The notes below the pieces were generated by a model. It was given only the letters and a program-made list of their open reading frames with translations. It ran no database searches and was not told the DNA's origin. A program made the translations under genes and the position numbers. Of a stretch of DNA of 64,000 bases, positions 26,860-36,337 are shown piece by piece. Each line of letters opens with the position of its first letter. The first letter of the stretch is position 1. Source of the DNA: an uncultured Pseudodesulfovibrio sp. (lineage in GTDB: Bacteria > Desulfobacterota > Desulfovibrionia > Desulfovibrionales > Desulfovibrionaceae); assembly GCF_963675635.1 (NCBI RefSeq), contig NZ_OY776488.1, forward strand, positions 3,306,001 through 3,370,000, written 5' to 3'.

Positions 26860-28098
26860 ATGAACAGGGTTGTTGTAACCAGCGTTTCCGCCATTACCCC
26901 CCTTGGCAATGACGTTGATACCAGTTGGGAAAATTTGCTGGCGGGGAAATCCGGTGTCGGCAAGATTACCAGATTTGACGCTGCAGACTATGCCACCCAG
27001 ATTGCCGGTGAGGTCAGGGATTTTGATCCGACCGCATACATAGGCATGAAGGAAGCGCGTCGCATGGAGATATTTACTCAATATGCGGTGTGCTGCACCA
27101 AAATGCTGCTTCAGTCCGCCGGTTGGACTGTTCCTGAGTCCGAACGCGCTCGGGTCGGCACTGTTGTCGGTGTTGGGCTGGGTGGGTTGCACTCTATTGA
27201 GGAAATGCACACCAAGCTCCTGAAAAAGGGGCCGAGTCGTATTTCTCCGTTCTTCATTCCCATTCTCATTGCCAACATGGCCGCCGGACAGGTGTCCATA
27301 GAGGCGGGAGCCATGGGGCCGAATATCTGCACCACTACGGCATGTGCTTCCGGCACACATGGTGTAGGCGTCGCCTACACGGATATCGCCATGGGACGTG
27401 CGGACGCAATGATTTGCGGTGGCTCGGAATCTACTATTACGCCGTTGGGCGTAGCTGGATTCAATGCCATGAAGGCTCTTTCCGTGCGCAATGATGAACC
27501 TGAATTGGCTTCACGTCCTTTTGACGCGGACCGGACTGGTTTCATTATGGGTGAAGGTTGCGGCCTGCTGCTTCTGGAGTCTTTGGAGCATGCGGAAGCC
27601 CGTGGTGCCGAGATTCTGGCCGAAGTGGTCGGATTCGGTGCATCTGGTGACGCATACCATATGACTGCTCCGCCGGAAGACGGCGTAGGTATGGCATATG
27701 CCATGGAAGCAGCCATTCGTGAGGCAAAGATTGACCCGTCAGAGGTTGATCACATCAATGCGCATGGGACGTCCACCAAACTGAATGATCTGTGTGAAAC
27801 ACGGGCCATCAAGAAAGTGTTCGGCGACCATGCCTACAATATAAACATTTGCGCCAACAAGTCGCAGACTGGGCATTTACTCGGTGCGGCTGGTGGCATG
27901 GAAGCGGTCTTCGCCGTCAAGACCCTTGCCGAGGGCATTATCCCCGGCACTATCAATCAGGATAATCCGGACCCGGAATGTGATCTGGATGTCTGTGCTG
28001 ACGGGCCGCGCGAAATTCAGGCCAAGTATGCTTTGTCGAACTCATTCGGGTTCGGCGGCACCAACGCCTGTGTGCTGTTCAAACGCTTTACACGATAG
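26860..28098 (+). CDS. fabF: 3-oxoacyl-ACP synthase II (KASII)
   Basis: 412 residues. The catalytic Cys is in TTACASGTHGVG, the two His in DHINAHGTSTKLND and SQTGHLLGAAGG. It elongates acyl-ACP. AAAGG precedes the ATG. The gene closes the fatty-acid operon at a strong terminator. Confidence 0.97.
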   Translation: MNRVVVTSVSAITPLGNDVDTSWENLLAGKSGVGKITRFDAADYATQIAGEVRDFDPTAYIGMKEARRMEIFTQYAVCCTKMLLQSAGWTVPESERARVGTVVGVGLGGLHSIEEMHTKLLKKGPSRISPFFIPILIANMAAGQVSIEAGAMGPNICTTTACASGTHGVGVAYTDIAMGRADAMICGGSESTITPLGVAGFNAMKALSVRNDEPELASRPFDADRTGFIMGEGCGLLLLESLEHAEARGAEILAEVVGFGASGDAYHMTAPPEDGVGMAYAMEAAIREAKIDPSEVDHINAHGTSTKLNDLCETRAIKKVFGDHAYNINICANKSQTGHLLGAAGGMEAVFAVKTLAEGIIPGTINQDNPDPECDLDVCADGPREIQAKYALSNSFGFGGTNACVLFKRFTR

Positions 28099-28102
28099 CG
28101 AC

Positions 28103-28132
28103 AAGGGAGGCCGAACGGCCTCCCTTTTTTTT
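28103..28132 (+). terminator. Rho-independent terminator of the fatty-acid operon
   Basis: A GGGAGGCCG/CGGCCTCCC stem (28105-28124) directly followed by eight T; only 4 bases after the fabF stop. Confidence 0.92.
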
Positions 28133-28231
28133 GTGATATCAATTTTCAAGGGTTGCAATACAAGTCTTTTCCTTGCACCCTGATGCCGAACACTTTACAA
28201 AGGCACAGCTGTACAGGACCAATCGAAAGGG

Positions 28232-28259
28232 TTGAACAACCTTTTCGTGACAATATAAG
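28232..28259 (+). promoter_or_regulatory. Sigma-70 promoter of glyA
   Basis: TTGAAC (28232-28237), a 16-bp spacer, TATAAG (28254-28259). This would give a leader of about 140 bases before the start codon. Confidence 0.6.
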
Positions 28260-28265
28260 GACGGA

Positions 28266-28407
28266 TCTCCATGCCGCACATGCAGACGGCAGCCACTGAA
28301 TCGAGTCGATGAAAAAGTCGGTCTTGGGGATGTTGCGTTATGACCGAACTGGTGTGTGATCGGCACGGGAAGCCATTCGCATCCACATTCAACAAGAGGG
28401 TATCTTC
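28266..28407 (+). other. Long, potentially structured glyA leader
   Basis: No gene is seen here. The leader contains a TGCCG...CGGCA hairpin near 28271-28295 and a long-range GTCGGTC...GACCGAAC pairing further on. It could hold a regulatory RNA, but it does not match a riboswitch that I know. Confidence 0.35.
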
Positions 28408-29646
28408 ATGGAAGAACTGTTTATCCAGGATCCGGCAGTCGCTGCTGTCATCGCCGATGAGGTTGATCGTCAGGTTTCCAAACTTGAATTGATCGCTAGT
28501 GAAAATTTCGTGTCAACGGCAGTACGCCAGGCACAGGGGTCTGTTTTGACCCACAAATATGCTGAAGGGTATCCCGGTAAGCGTTGGTATGGTGGCTGCG
28601 AGTTCGTGGACGAGGTCGAAGATCTGGCCCGTGATCGTGCCAAGGAGCTGTTTGGCGCGACATATGCCAATGTTCAGCCGCACTCCGGTTCCCAGGCCAA
28701 CATGGCCGTCTACTTTGCGGCCTGCGAACCCGGGGATACCGTGCTCGGCATGGATCTGTCCCATGGTGGGCATTTGACCCACGGTTCTCCGGTCAACTTT
28801 TCCGGTAAACTCTTCAATATGGTCCATTACGGTGTTTCCAAGGAAACTCAGACCATTGATTACGATGCCGTCGAAGCCCTCGCCAAAGAGCACAAGCCGA
28901 CCATGATAATTGCCGGTGCTTCTGCATATCCGCGAGTCATCGACTTCGCCCGTTTTCGTCAGATCGCTGATGAAGTCGGCGCCAAGCTGATGGTTGATAT
29001 GGCTCATATCGCAGGTCTTATCGCTGCGGGCGAGCATCCGAGCTGCATTGAACATGCCCACTACACCACCACCACGACTCACAAGACCCTGCGTGGTCCC
29101 CGTGGCGGCATGATTCTGTCCAACGAAGACTTGGAGCAGGAACTCAACTCGAACATCTTCCCCGGTATTCAGGGTGGTCCGCTCATGCACGTCATCGCCT
29201 CCAAGGCTGTGGCCTTTGGCGAAGCGCTGTCTCCCGGCTTCGTGGAGTATCAGCAGCAGGTCGTCAGGAACGCCAAGCAGTTGGCCGTGTCCTTGCAGGA
29301 AGCCGGTTACAAGCTTGTGTCCGGTGGCACTGACAACCACATGATGCTGCTTGACCTGTCCGGAATGGATTATACCGGCAAGGATGCCCAGATTGCTCTG
29401 GACAAGGCCGGTATCACCGCCAACAAGAACACCATTCCATTTGAGACAAAGTCGCCGTTCCAGACCTCTGGCGTCCGTCTCGGCACCCCGGCCCTGACCA
29501 CCCGTGGAATGATTGAAGAGGACATGATAGTGGTTTCTGAAGCCATCGTCGCCGCTCTGAACAATATGAACGATGATCAGGCTCTCAAAAGTATCTCTGA
29601 AGAAGTCGAAGAATTCGCTCGCGAATTCCCGCTTTTTGCATGGTAG
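28408..29646 (+). CDS. glyA: Serine hydroxymethyltransferase
   Basis: 412 residues. This PLP enzyme interconverts serine and glycine and loads tetrahydrofolate with one-carbon units. The PLP Lys is in [15 protein letters not shown]-terminal [10 protein letters not shown] and [16 protein letters not shown] are signatures. AGAGGGT lies before the ATG. It has its own promoter and terminator after the fab operon. Confidence 0.98.
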   Translation: MEELFIQDPAVAAVIADEVDRQVSKLELIASENFVSTAVRQAQGSVLTHKYAEGYPGKRWYGGCEFVDEVEDLARDRAKELFGATYANVQPHSGSQANMAVYFAACEPGDTVLGMDLSHGGHLTHGSPVNFSGKLFNMVHYGVSKETQTIDYDAVEALAKEHKPTMIIAGASAYPRVIDFARFRQIADEVGAKLMVDMAHIAGLIAAGEHPSCIEHAHYTTTTTHKTLRGPRGGMILSNEDLEQELNSNIFPGIQGGPLMHVIASKAVAFGEALSPGFVEYQQQVVRNAKQLAVSLQEAGYKLVSGGTDNHMMLLDLSGMDYTGKDAQIALDKAGITANKNTIPFETKSPFQTSGVRLGTPALTTRGMIEEDMIVVSEAIVAALNNMNDDQALKSISEEVEEFAREFPLFAW

Positions 29647-29665
29647 AACGCTTCGTATACAACCT

Positions 29666-29705
29666 AAAAGTCCCGGTTCAGCTGCGCTGAACCGGGACTT
29701 TTTTT
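29666..29705 (+). terminator. Rho-independent terminator of glyA
   Basis: A 17-bp perfect stem (AAAAGTCCCGGTTCAGC with its complement) and a 3-base loop, ending in a run of T. Confidence 0.93.
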
Positions 29706-29785
29706 ATTAGCCTCTTGGCTTATAGGGTGTGAATATGTCGGAAACTCGTTATACTGATGATAGACGTATGTTCGAGGAGTGAACG

Positions 29786-30142
29786 ATGAATATTGAAGAT
29801 AAATGGCTCAGGCTTAACGAAGATAGATCAATCATTGAAGAAGTTATAGCCAGTTTTCCCATAGATCCAGAAGCCAAGGGCAGCGACCTGCGAATGTCGG
29901 TAATGAATGCAGCATTAGAGTGGGCTCGTAAGGCACACCCGGATGATGTTTCAGCGGCAATGCATCCTTTGTCTGGAGGTGCTAAATCCGATCTTATGAT
30001 TAGTGAGTTGGAAAAACGTGAAGATTTTAGAGGATACCAGAAATGGTGGTTCAACAATCAGGACGATAAACCGCTTTCCGTTGAACTATACATGGATTGG
30101 ATAGAAGCACTCATGCTTTTGTGGGAACGGCTCGAAGAATAG
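29786..30142 (+). CDS. Hypothetical protein, 118 residues
   Basis: I do not recognise this family. The protein is soluble, acidic and mostly helical, with a Trp-rich second half (QKWWFNN, MDWIEALMLLWERLEE) and no Cys or signal peptide. GAGGAG lies 6 bases before the ATG, so it is probably expressed. It stands alone between the glyA terminator and a convergent VanX-like gene; the 195 bases after it contain nothing recognisable. Confidence 0.65.
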   Translation: MNIEDKWLRLNEDRSIIEEVIASFPIDPEAKGSDLRMSVMNAALEWARKAHPDDVSAAMHPLSGGAKSDLMISELEKREDFRGYQKWWFNNQDDKPLSVELYMDWIEALMLLWERLEE

Positions 30143-30337
30143 AACAAACGTAGAAGGAGGGATTGAATTTTAATCAAAACAAGTCGTTCTGGGAAATCTG
30201 ATCGACATATGGTTTGCCCTGTTGAAGGGAAACCTATTTCTTAATAGTATGACTTGAAAAACGGGGAGGCTGTCTTCTTGCGTGGCCTGTCATTTCGTTT
30301 TTCCTGACTCTCATCTCTTCGCGCAACAAAGAATACA

Positions 30338-31036
30338 TTAGTGAATTGGAAAATTGAAGTATGTGTCCGTGTACGGTTCGTTCATGAGCGTGAAATGCCA
30401 CCATTCTTCTTTGAGGTGATTGAAACCGTTACTGAGCATGATGGTTTGGAGGAGTGCTCGGTTGGCGCGAACAGCGAGGGGCATTGATGTATTGTCTGGC
30501 CAGGATTTGGGGCCGAAAAAGTCAAAGGGGGTACCCATGTCGAGTTCGGTACTGGTAGATAAGTCGATGATGGTTAGGTCGACGGTGGAGCCGCGAGAGT
30601 GCCCCGATTGAGCGGCGATGTATCCATCTCGGAAGAGGTCTTTTTTGTCCACGTCAGGGTAGAATTCGTTTTTTGTTCGGGTGTTGTTGATGTCTTTGGC
30701 CCATCTGACAAAGTGGTCAACAGCCTGTTGTGGTCGGTATCCGTCGAAGATCTTGAGACCGAGATTGAAAGGTTTGAGGTCGGCCTGTACCTGTTTGAGT
30801 GCGGTGGCGGCCTGTGTCGTCAGAATCACTACCGGGGCTGTGTATCCGTCGACACGTTCGCCCACGAAGTTGTGGTTGGTGTAATATCGGACGTCATATG
30901 TTGCATCCGGGATGAACTGATTGATACGGATAAATCCGTCTGGAATTTCTTGGGCAGAAACGGGAATCGTTAAAAGAAACGTAAAGACGAGAAGCCAAAG
31001 TATCCGTCGTGGCAAAAACTGTATGCGTTGAAACAT
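30338..31036 (-). CDS. D-alanyl-D-alanine dipeptidase, VanX-like (M15 family)
   Basis: 232 residues with a signal peptide (about 1-28, ending PVSAQ). Zinc ligands and catalytic groups of VanX/DdpX are all present: H146 and D153 in SGHSRGSTVDLT, E211 and H214 in KEEWWHFT, and R101 in DGYRPQQA. It hydrolyses D-Ala-D-Ala, here in the periplasm, most likely for peptidoglycan recycling rather than vancomycin resistance because no vanH or vanA is present. It lies 19 bases after an orphan solute-binding gene in the same direction. Confidence 0.88.
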   Translation of the reverse strand: MFQRIQFLPRRILWLLVFTFLLTIPVSAQEIPDGFIRINQFIPDATYDVRYYTNHNFVGERVDGYTAPVVILTTQAATALKQVQADLKPFNLGLKIFDGYRPQQAVDHFVRWAKDINNTRTKNEFYPDVDKKDLFRDGYIAAQSGHSRGSTVDLTIIDLSTSTELDMGTPFDFFGPKSWPDNTSMPLAVRANRALLQTIMLSNGFNHLKEEWWHFTLMNEPYTDTYFNFPIH

Positions 31037-31055
31037 GTCCCCTCGTTTTTCTATT

Positions 31056-31808
31056 TCAATATTGTGTCATGATTCGTGTTATTGTCCCATCTTCCCACAT
31101 GGAGCTGAGTGCCTTGTTGATTATTGCAAGGGTCTTACCTTGCTTCATTTTTTTATGAAATCCGATGAAATTTGGATCAAGATTAAAAGGTGTGTCCAAG
31201 ACGACGAATTTGTCTGCGTTGGCCTTGAGCTGTGGATCGCTGTTGATGACATAGTCCAATGAAGCTTTACCCGGGCCGATCAGCGCGGCATGAGTGCGCC
31301 CTGCGAGTAACATCCTGAGTCTGATGACGGGCTTACCATCGTAGCACGGAGTGAAAACAGTGCCGAGAGCCTTGTCGTAGGTGTCACCGTATGACGCGCC
31401 GCGCGTAACGCCGACGGACTTGCCTCTGAGATCACGGATGGAGTGGTAGGGAAATTCACGGCCTTTAAGGGTTACCAGACGCATTTCATCTATGCACATG
31501 ATGCGTGAATAATCGAAAATTTTCTGTCGTTCTTTGGTCATGGATAAGCCAAATATTCCGCCTTTACCCTCGGCTGCATGCATATAGGCACGTTTCCATG
31601 GGAATAATTGAATATCAAATGTCAGATTTGTTCTGCATTCGATTTCACGGAGAATATCAATCTGGAAACCGTGGGGGGTGTTGTTTTTCAGCCAGGACTT
31701 AGGCGGTTTGGAATCTGTGCCGAAAAGGACGACCAGTTGTCTTGCCTGGCATGGCGTAGACGACATGAGGAGAAAGAATAAGACTGTGAGGATGTACGGC
31801 AGACGCAT
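31056..31808 (-). CDS. Periplasmic solute-binding protein, SBP_bac_3-like
   Basis: 250 residues with a signal peptide (LPYILTVLFFLLMSSTPCQA). Binding-protein outline: DSKPPKSWLKNNTPHGFQID, FPWKRAYMHAAEGKGG, RDLRGKSVGVTRGASYGD hinge and a WEDGTITRI C-terminal helix. It is 19 bases upstream of the VanX-like gene, so both may be one transcript. That raises the possibility that it binds a peptide or D-amino acid; the sequence does not prove this. Confidence 0.8.
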   Translation of the reverse strand: MRLPYILTVLFFLLMSSTPCQARQLVVLFGTDSKPPKSWLKNNTPHGFQIDILREIECRTNLTFDIQLFPWKRAYMHAAEGKGGIFGLSMTKERQKIFDYSRIMCIDEMRLVTLKGREFPYHSIRDLRGKSVGVTRGASYGDTYDKALGTVFTPCYDGKPVIRLRMLLAGRTHAALIGPGKASLDYVINSDPQLKANADKFVVLDTPFNLDPNFIGFHKKMKQGKTLAIINKALSSMWEDGTITRIMTQY

Positions 31809-32038
31809 ATGTATCCTTGTTCACTCAAGGTGCCGCGCCTCTGTCATTGTCTTGGAGACTCGGCTGAAACCCACCAAGTATCTATTGTTTTCGAATATAG
31901 GCTTAATTAAACATAAAAGTACACCTGTTTTATCAATGGTTTGAGTAAACATATTACTTGTACCGTGTGGCTGTATGGTCAAACCGGAACAGGCTTACTT
32001 TTCATGAAAGGTCTGAAGGTGAGTGCTCGCTCCCTTGC

Positions 32039-33697
32039 CTAACTTCTTTCCATGCCGCAAAGGGCGCATTTGGCGCATTCTTTAGACGGGCATTTAGGTG
32101 AAACCTTGGCGATTTTGGCATTTTCCCATTCCTTCCAGAGAAATTCACGTTTGACTCCGATGTCGACCACTTCCCATGGGAAGGGTTCGTCTTTGCCGCG
32201 TTCCCTGTCCAGAATCTCTGTTGGGTCGCCGTCCCATCGTTTCAGTGCTTTTTTCCATCCTCCGTATTCGGCGGCGAGTTGAATGAATTCTGCCATTTCT
32301 TCACCACCACGGGCGAGCAGTCCCTGAAGTCGTGCCTGAAAAGGAGAGTCGTGCTGGAGTGTGACTCCCTTGAAGGGTTTAACCATCTGTACGAGTTGCT
32401 TCATGCGCGCATCCAGCGATGCTTCGTCCATCATGGGAGCCCACTGAAACGGTGTGAAAGGCTTGGGCACCAGAGAGCTGATCCCGATAGTGATGCGCAT
32501 CAGGTGCTTTTTTTTGCCGCCCGGCTCTTCTGAGCGGATACGCACAATTTCATGAATGAACTGTTCAAGTTCTTCATAGTCGGCATCAGTCTCACCGGGC
32601 CAACCGACAATGAGGTAGAGCTTCAAATGGTTGACACCGTACCGTGCGCAAAGTCGAACGGCATTCAGGAAATCCTGAGGGTCGAGTTTTTTGCTCATCA
32701 TGCGTCGGAGTCGCTCGGAAGCACCTTCCAATGCGAGCGTTATGGTGCGGATGCCGCGTTCGCGCAGATAAATGAGCAGTTCATCTGTGACGCCATCCGC
32801 GCGCATGGAAGAAAGCGAAAATTTCTTTTTCTTGCTGTGCAGCCACTTCAGGAAAGGAACCAGATCGGGCCAGTCGGTCAAAGCTGTTCCCACAAGACCC
32901 ACCTTTGGCGGATCGGCGAGTTCCACGATGCGTTTGAGTTCTTCGATTTTGGCAAGACGTGGCGGCCGATAAATGTATCCTGCTGCGCAGAATCGGCACC
33001 CGTACGGGCATCCTCGGTTGACTTCCAACAGCAGGGTGTCACGGAAAGCGGCGCGGCCCGATATAAAGCACGAGAACGCAGGGTCGCTCAATATGCCGGT
33101 GGGGCCGGAAGTAAGTCGTTTGACGGGAGTTTTCGACCGCCCCGGCGCGTAAATGCCTGGCATATCCTTGATGGCCTCAAGGATTTCTTCCTTGTCTTTG
33201 CCGTCAAAGACCAGCCGTTTAAGCGTATCAAAGAAATTCAGGAACTGCCTGTCAGCCTCGCCCACCCAGAAAAGGTCAATGAAAGGGGCAATGGGTGCCG
33301 GGTTGAGGAAGGCTATGGGACCACCGGCGATGACCAGCGGGAGAGTAGGGCGTTCCGCCGCAAGAGGCGGAACGCCCGCTGCCAGGAGCGTTCGAGGAAG
33401 GCTGAGGAAGTCCTCCTCGAACGTAATGCTCCAGGCGATTACAGGGAATGAGGATAGTGGGCTATTTGATTCACGTGTTTTCGGGTCCGTACCATCGGTC
33501 AGTCCCAGCTTGTCCGGGAAGACACGTTCTATGGCCAGGCCGGGCTCTTCGGTAAGCGACCGATAAACGGCTTGCCAACCGAGAGAGGATATGGCGGCTT
33601 TATCGCCTCCGGGAACGACCAACGCAACAGGGAGTCGGCCACCGAGGACGGGAGCATCAGGCTCGCTGACGCCATAATACAGGGTTCGCTTAACGAT
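32039..33697 (-). CDS. Radical SAM protein, TIGR03960-like
   Basis: The recognisable protein has a degenerate B12-binding-like N-terminus, a radical SAM core with the cluster motif RGCPYGCRFCAAGY, and a Cys-rich tail (CPSKECAKCALCG). About 527 residues follow the first standard start (TTG at 33622). The frame stays open to about 33715. The segment ALVVPGGDKAAISSLGWQAV continues upstream in similarity and GGAGG lies 9 bases before an ATC at 33697, so I place the start there tentatively. It follows ftsZ directly. The function is unknown. Confidence 0.7.
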   Translation of the reverse strand: MVKRTLYYGVSEPDAPVLGGRLPVALVVPGGDKAAISSLGWQAVYRSLTEEPGLAIERVFPDKLGLTDGTDPKTRESNSPLSSFPVIAWSITFEEDFLSLPRTLLAAGVPPLAAERPTLPLVIAGGPIAFLNPAPIAPFIDLFWVGEADRQFLNFFDTLKRLVFDGKDKEEILEAIKDMPGIYAPGRSKTPVKRLTSGPTGILSDPAFSCFISGRAAFRDTLLLEVNRGCPYGCRFCAAGYIYRPPRLAKIEELKRIVELADPPKVGLVGTALTDWPDLVPFLKWLHSKKKKFSLSSMRADGVTDELLIYLRERGIRTITLALEGASERLRRMMSKKLDPQDFLNAVRLCARYGVNHLKLYLIVGWPGETDADYEELEQFIHEIVRIRSEEPGGKKKHLMRITIGISSLVPKPFTPFQWAPMMDEASLDARMKQLVQMVKPFKGVTLQHDSPFQARLQGLLARGGEEMAEFIQLAAEYGGWKKALKRWDGDPTEILDRERGKDEPFPWEVVDIGVKREFLWKEWENAKIAKVSPKCPSKECAKCALCGMERS

Positions 33698-33729
33698 AGC
33701 GGTTTCCCTCCACGTGAGTTTTCATGGTC

Positions 33730-34989
33730 CTAGTCTACGTTCTTCCGAATGAAGGCCGGGACATCGAAGTTATCTTCTTCGAAAATGAATTCCTCCTCAC
33801 CGGGGCCGGCGACAACTCGACGACTCCGCTGCATGGAAGGAGCTTCAGTCGTATTCAGTTCTCCACCGGCCTTGCGCAGATATGCGGGAATGTTCCGGTC
33901 GGTATTGAGTACTTTCTGATGGCCGGAACGGAGTGACTGCGTGGAAGCGGGCTGTTCCATGCCACGCGGCTTGCCGAGGAGCAGGAGCTTCTGCTGTTCG
34001 GCTTTGCTCAGTACGGGTTCCACTTCTTCTCGTATGGTTTCGATACCTGTTGCAATGACGGTAATACGCATTTCGTCTCCTGCATCAGGGTCAAAGACCG
34101 TACCGAAGAAGATTTCAGCATCGTCATGTGCTTCTTTGTAAATAATGTCTGCGGCTTCAGAAACCTCGTCGATGAGCATGTCCGGTCCACAGGTGATGTT
34201 GATAAGGACGCCTTTGGCTCCCTCGATGGAGACATCTTCCAGCAGCGGGCTGGTGATGGCTTTCATGGCAGCTTCTTTGGCGCGGCTTTCACCGGAAGCG
34301 ATGCCGGTGCCCATGAGTGCCATACCGGAGCTGGACATGGCGGCTTTGACGTCCGCGAAGTCAAGGTTGATCAGGCCGTGTACGGTAATCAGGTCGGCGA
34401 TACCCTTGACTGCGTAATAAAGGACTTCATCGGCCTTTTTCAGCATGTCGGAGAAAGATGCCTTCTTGGCGGCCAGTTGCAGCAGACGGTCATTGGGGAT
34501 GGTGATGATGGAATCCACCACTTCGGACAAAGCCCGTGTGCCCTCGTCTGCCTGCTCCAGACGGCGTTTGCCTTCAAAATAGAAGGGTTTGGTCACAACG
34601 CCAACCGTGAGTGCGCCGAGTTCCTTGGCGACCTGTGCCACGACCGGAGCGGAACCGGTTCCGGTGCCGCCACCCATGCCTGCCGTGATGAAAACCATGT
34701 CAGCACCGTCCAGAGCCTCGCGGATCTGGTCCATGGATTCCATGGCTGCCGAACGGCCGATTTCCGGGTTGGCACCTGCGCCGAGTCCCTTGGTCAGCTT
34801 TTCACCGATCTGGATTTTGTGTTCGGCCAGAGATTTGTCGATGTCCTGATGGTCAGTGTTTGCAACAATGAACTTCACGCCCTTGAGCGCTGACTGGATC
34901 ATGTTGTTGACTGCATTGCCACCACCGCCGCCGCAACCGACGACTTTGATTTTGGCGTTACTTTCATGTTCGATTTCAAAGTATTCCAT
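33730..34989 (-). CDS. ftsZ: Cell division protein FtsZ
   Basis: 419 residues. Tubulin-like GTPase that forms the division ring. The GTP site begins with [15 protein letters not shown], then [13 protein letters not shown] and NTDHQDI. After a linker the C-terminus ends in the membrane-anchor peptide [12 protein letters not shown] second peptide of the same type ([11 protein letters not shown]) lies at about 365-375. Last gene of the dcw division set, 64 bases after ftsA. Confidence 0.97.
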   Translation of the reverse strand: MEYFEIEHESNAKIKVVGCGGGGGNAVNNMIQSALKGVKFIVANTDHQDIDKSLAEHKIQIGEKLTKGLGAGANPEIGRSAAMESMDQIREALDGADMVFITAGMGGGTGTGSAPVVAQVAKELGALTVGVVTKPFYFEGKRRLEQADEGTRALSEVVDSIITIPNDRLLQLAAKKASFSDMLKKADEVLYYAVKGIADLITVHGLINLDFADVKAAMSSSGMALMGTGIASGESRAKEAAMKAITSPLLEDVSIEGAKGVLINITCGPDMLIDEVSEAADIIYKEAHDDAEIFFGTVFDPDAGDEMRITVIATGIETIREEVEPVLSKAEQQKLLLLGKPRGMEQPASTQSLRSGHQKVLNTDRNIPAYLRKAGGELNTTEAPSMQRSRRVVAGPGEEEFIFEEDNFDVPAFIRKNVD

Positions 34990-35053
34990 TACGTGTCCTC
35001 CTCAGAATATTCCCTGTTGAATGTTCCCTGTATCCTCAAAAGTTGCTCATTCC

Positions 35054-36289
35054 TTAAGCAATGTCTGTGAACCATTTCTTCATGCGCGATACGATGCGGT
35101 CGAAACCGGAATCATCGCGTATTTTGAAGGGCCGGACCTTATGCAGGCCTTCCTCTTCGGCCCCGTGAAGCAGAAGCCCGACCGCAGTCGCATACTGGGG
35201 GCTACGTACTTCGGCGGTCAGACCGCCAATGCGTTCTGCCGGAATGCCTATGCGTACCGGCAGGTCGAAAATCTGTTCGGCCAATTCCTGCATGCCTTCG
35301 ATCATGACCGTCCCCCCGGTCAGAACCACGCCAGCTGCAATCATGTTCTTGAACCCGGACTTGATAAGCTCCTGATCGACCAGTGCGAGAATTTCCTCGC
35401 AGCGCGGCTCGCATATTTCGGACAGCACACGCTTGCTCATTTTTCTGGATTCCCGGCCACCTACACTCGGAACTTCGATGATCTCTTCCTGTGTAACCAG
35501 GTCAGCCATGGCGCAGCCGAAATCCATCTTGATTTTTTCGGCAGACATCATGGGCGTACGCAGCCCGTATGCAATGTCGTTGGTCAGGTTGTGACCGCCG
35601 AGTGCAAGAACGCTTGTGTGCTTGATGGAGTCCTTGGAAAAAACGGCAATGTCGGTGGTGCCGCCGCCGATGTCAACCAATGCCACACCGATTTCTCTTT
35701 CTTCGGCGGACAGTACGGCCTTGCTGGAGGCAAGCGATTCCAGAACGATGTTGGAAACGTCGAGGCCGGAACGGTTGCATGAGCGGATGATGTTCTGTGC
35801 CGAGGTGACCGCTCCTGTGACTATGTGGACCTTCACTTCAAGGCGAACGCCGGCCATGCCGAGTGGATCGGCTATGCCGCGCTGGTCATCCACGATAAAT
35901 TCCTGAGGCAGCGTATGCAGCACTTCGCGATCCATGGGGATGGCGATGGCTTTGGCCGCTTCGATAACGCGGTCCACGTCGCGCTGGGTGACTTCGCCGC
36001 CCTTGACGGCGATAACGCCGTGCGAGTTGAAGCCCTGAATGTGGCTTCCGGCAATACCGGCGTAAACAGTGCGAATGTCGCATCCGGCCATGAGTTCGGC
36101 GTCTTCAAGCGATTTTTTGATACATTGGACCGTTTTTTCGATGTTGACGACCACGCCGCGGCGCAGTCCTGTGCTGGGAGCTGTGCCGATGCCGATGATG
36201 TCGACGCCGTTCTCAGAGGCCTCGCCCACCACAGTACAAATCTTGGTAGTGCCGACGTCCAGCCCGACGATTAAATCATTTCTAGCCAT
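35054..36289 (-). CDS. ftsA: Cell division protein FtsA
   Basis: 411 residues. Actin-like protein that tethers FtsZ to the membrane. It opens with LIVGLDVGTTKICTVVGE and shows VALVDIGGGTTDIAVF and VVLTGGTVMIEGM, the ATP-binding segments of the fold; a C-terminal amphipathic helix (RIVSRMKKWFTDIA) is the membrane target. It lies between ftsQ and ftsZ as usual. Confidence 0.97.
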   Translation of the reverse strand: MARNDLIVGLDVGTTKICTVVGEASENGVDIIGIGTAPSTGLRRGVVVNIEKTVQCIKKSLEDAELMAGCDIRTVYAGIAGSHIQGFNSHGVIAVKGGEVTQRDVDRVIEAAKAIAIPMDREVLHTLPQEFIVDDQRGIADPLGMAGVRLEVKVHIVTGAVTSAQNIIRSCNRSGLDVSNIVLESLASSKAVLSAEEREIGVALVDIGGGTTDIAVFSKDSIKHTSVLALGGHNLTNDIAYGLRTPMMSAEKIKMDFGCAMADLVTQEEIIEVPSVGGRESRKMSKRVLSEICEPRCEEILALVDQELIKSGFKNMIAAGVVLTGGTVMIEGMQELAEQIFDLPVRIGIPAERIGGLTAEVRSPQYATAVGLLLHGAEEEGLHKVRPFKIRDDSGFDRIVSRMKKWFTDIA

Positions 36290-36337
36290 GAGTAACTCCT
36301 CTGTTATTCCCGGTAATCCTGTAATATTCTGATGCGG

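Noticed and set aside
30378-31036. Vancomycin-resistance cluster suggested by the VanX-like gene
   Set aside because: No vanH, vanA/vanB or vanRS neighbours; a recycling dipeptidase is more likely.
32552-33451. 300-codon plus-strand frame opposite the radical SAM gene
   Set aside because: Antisense shadow; composition is that of a reversed coding strand and no motif is seen.
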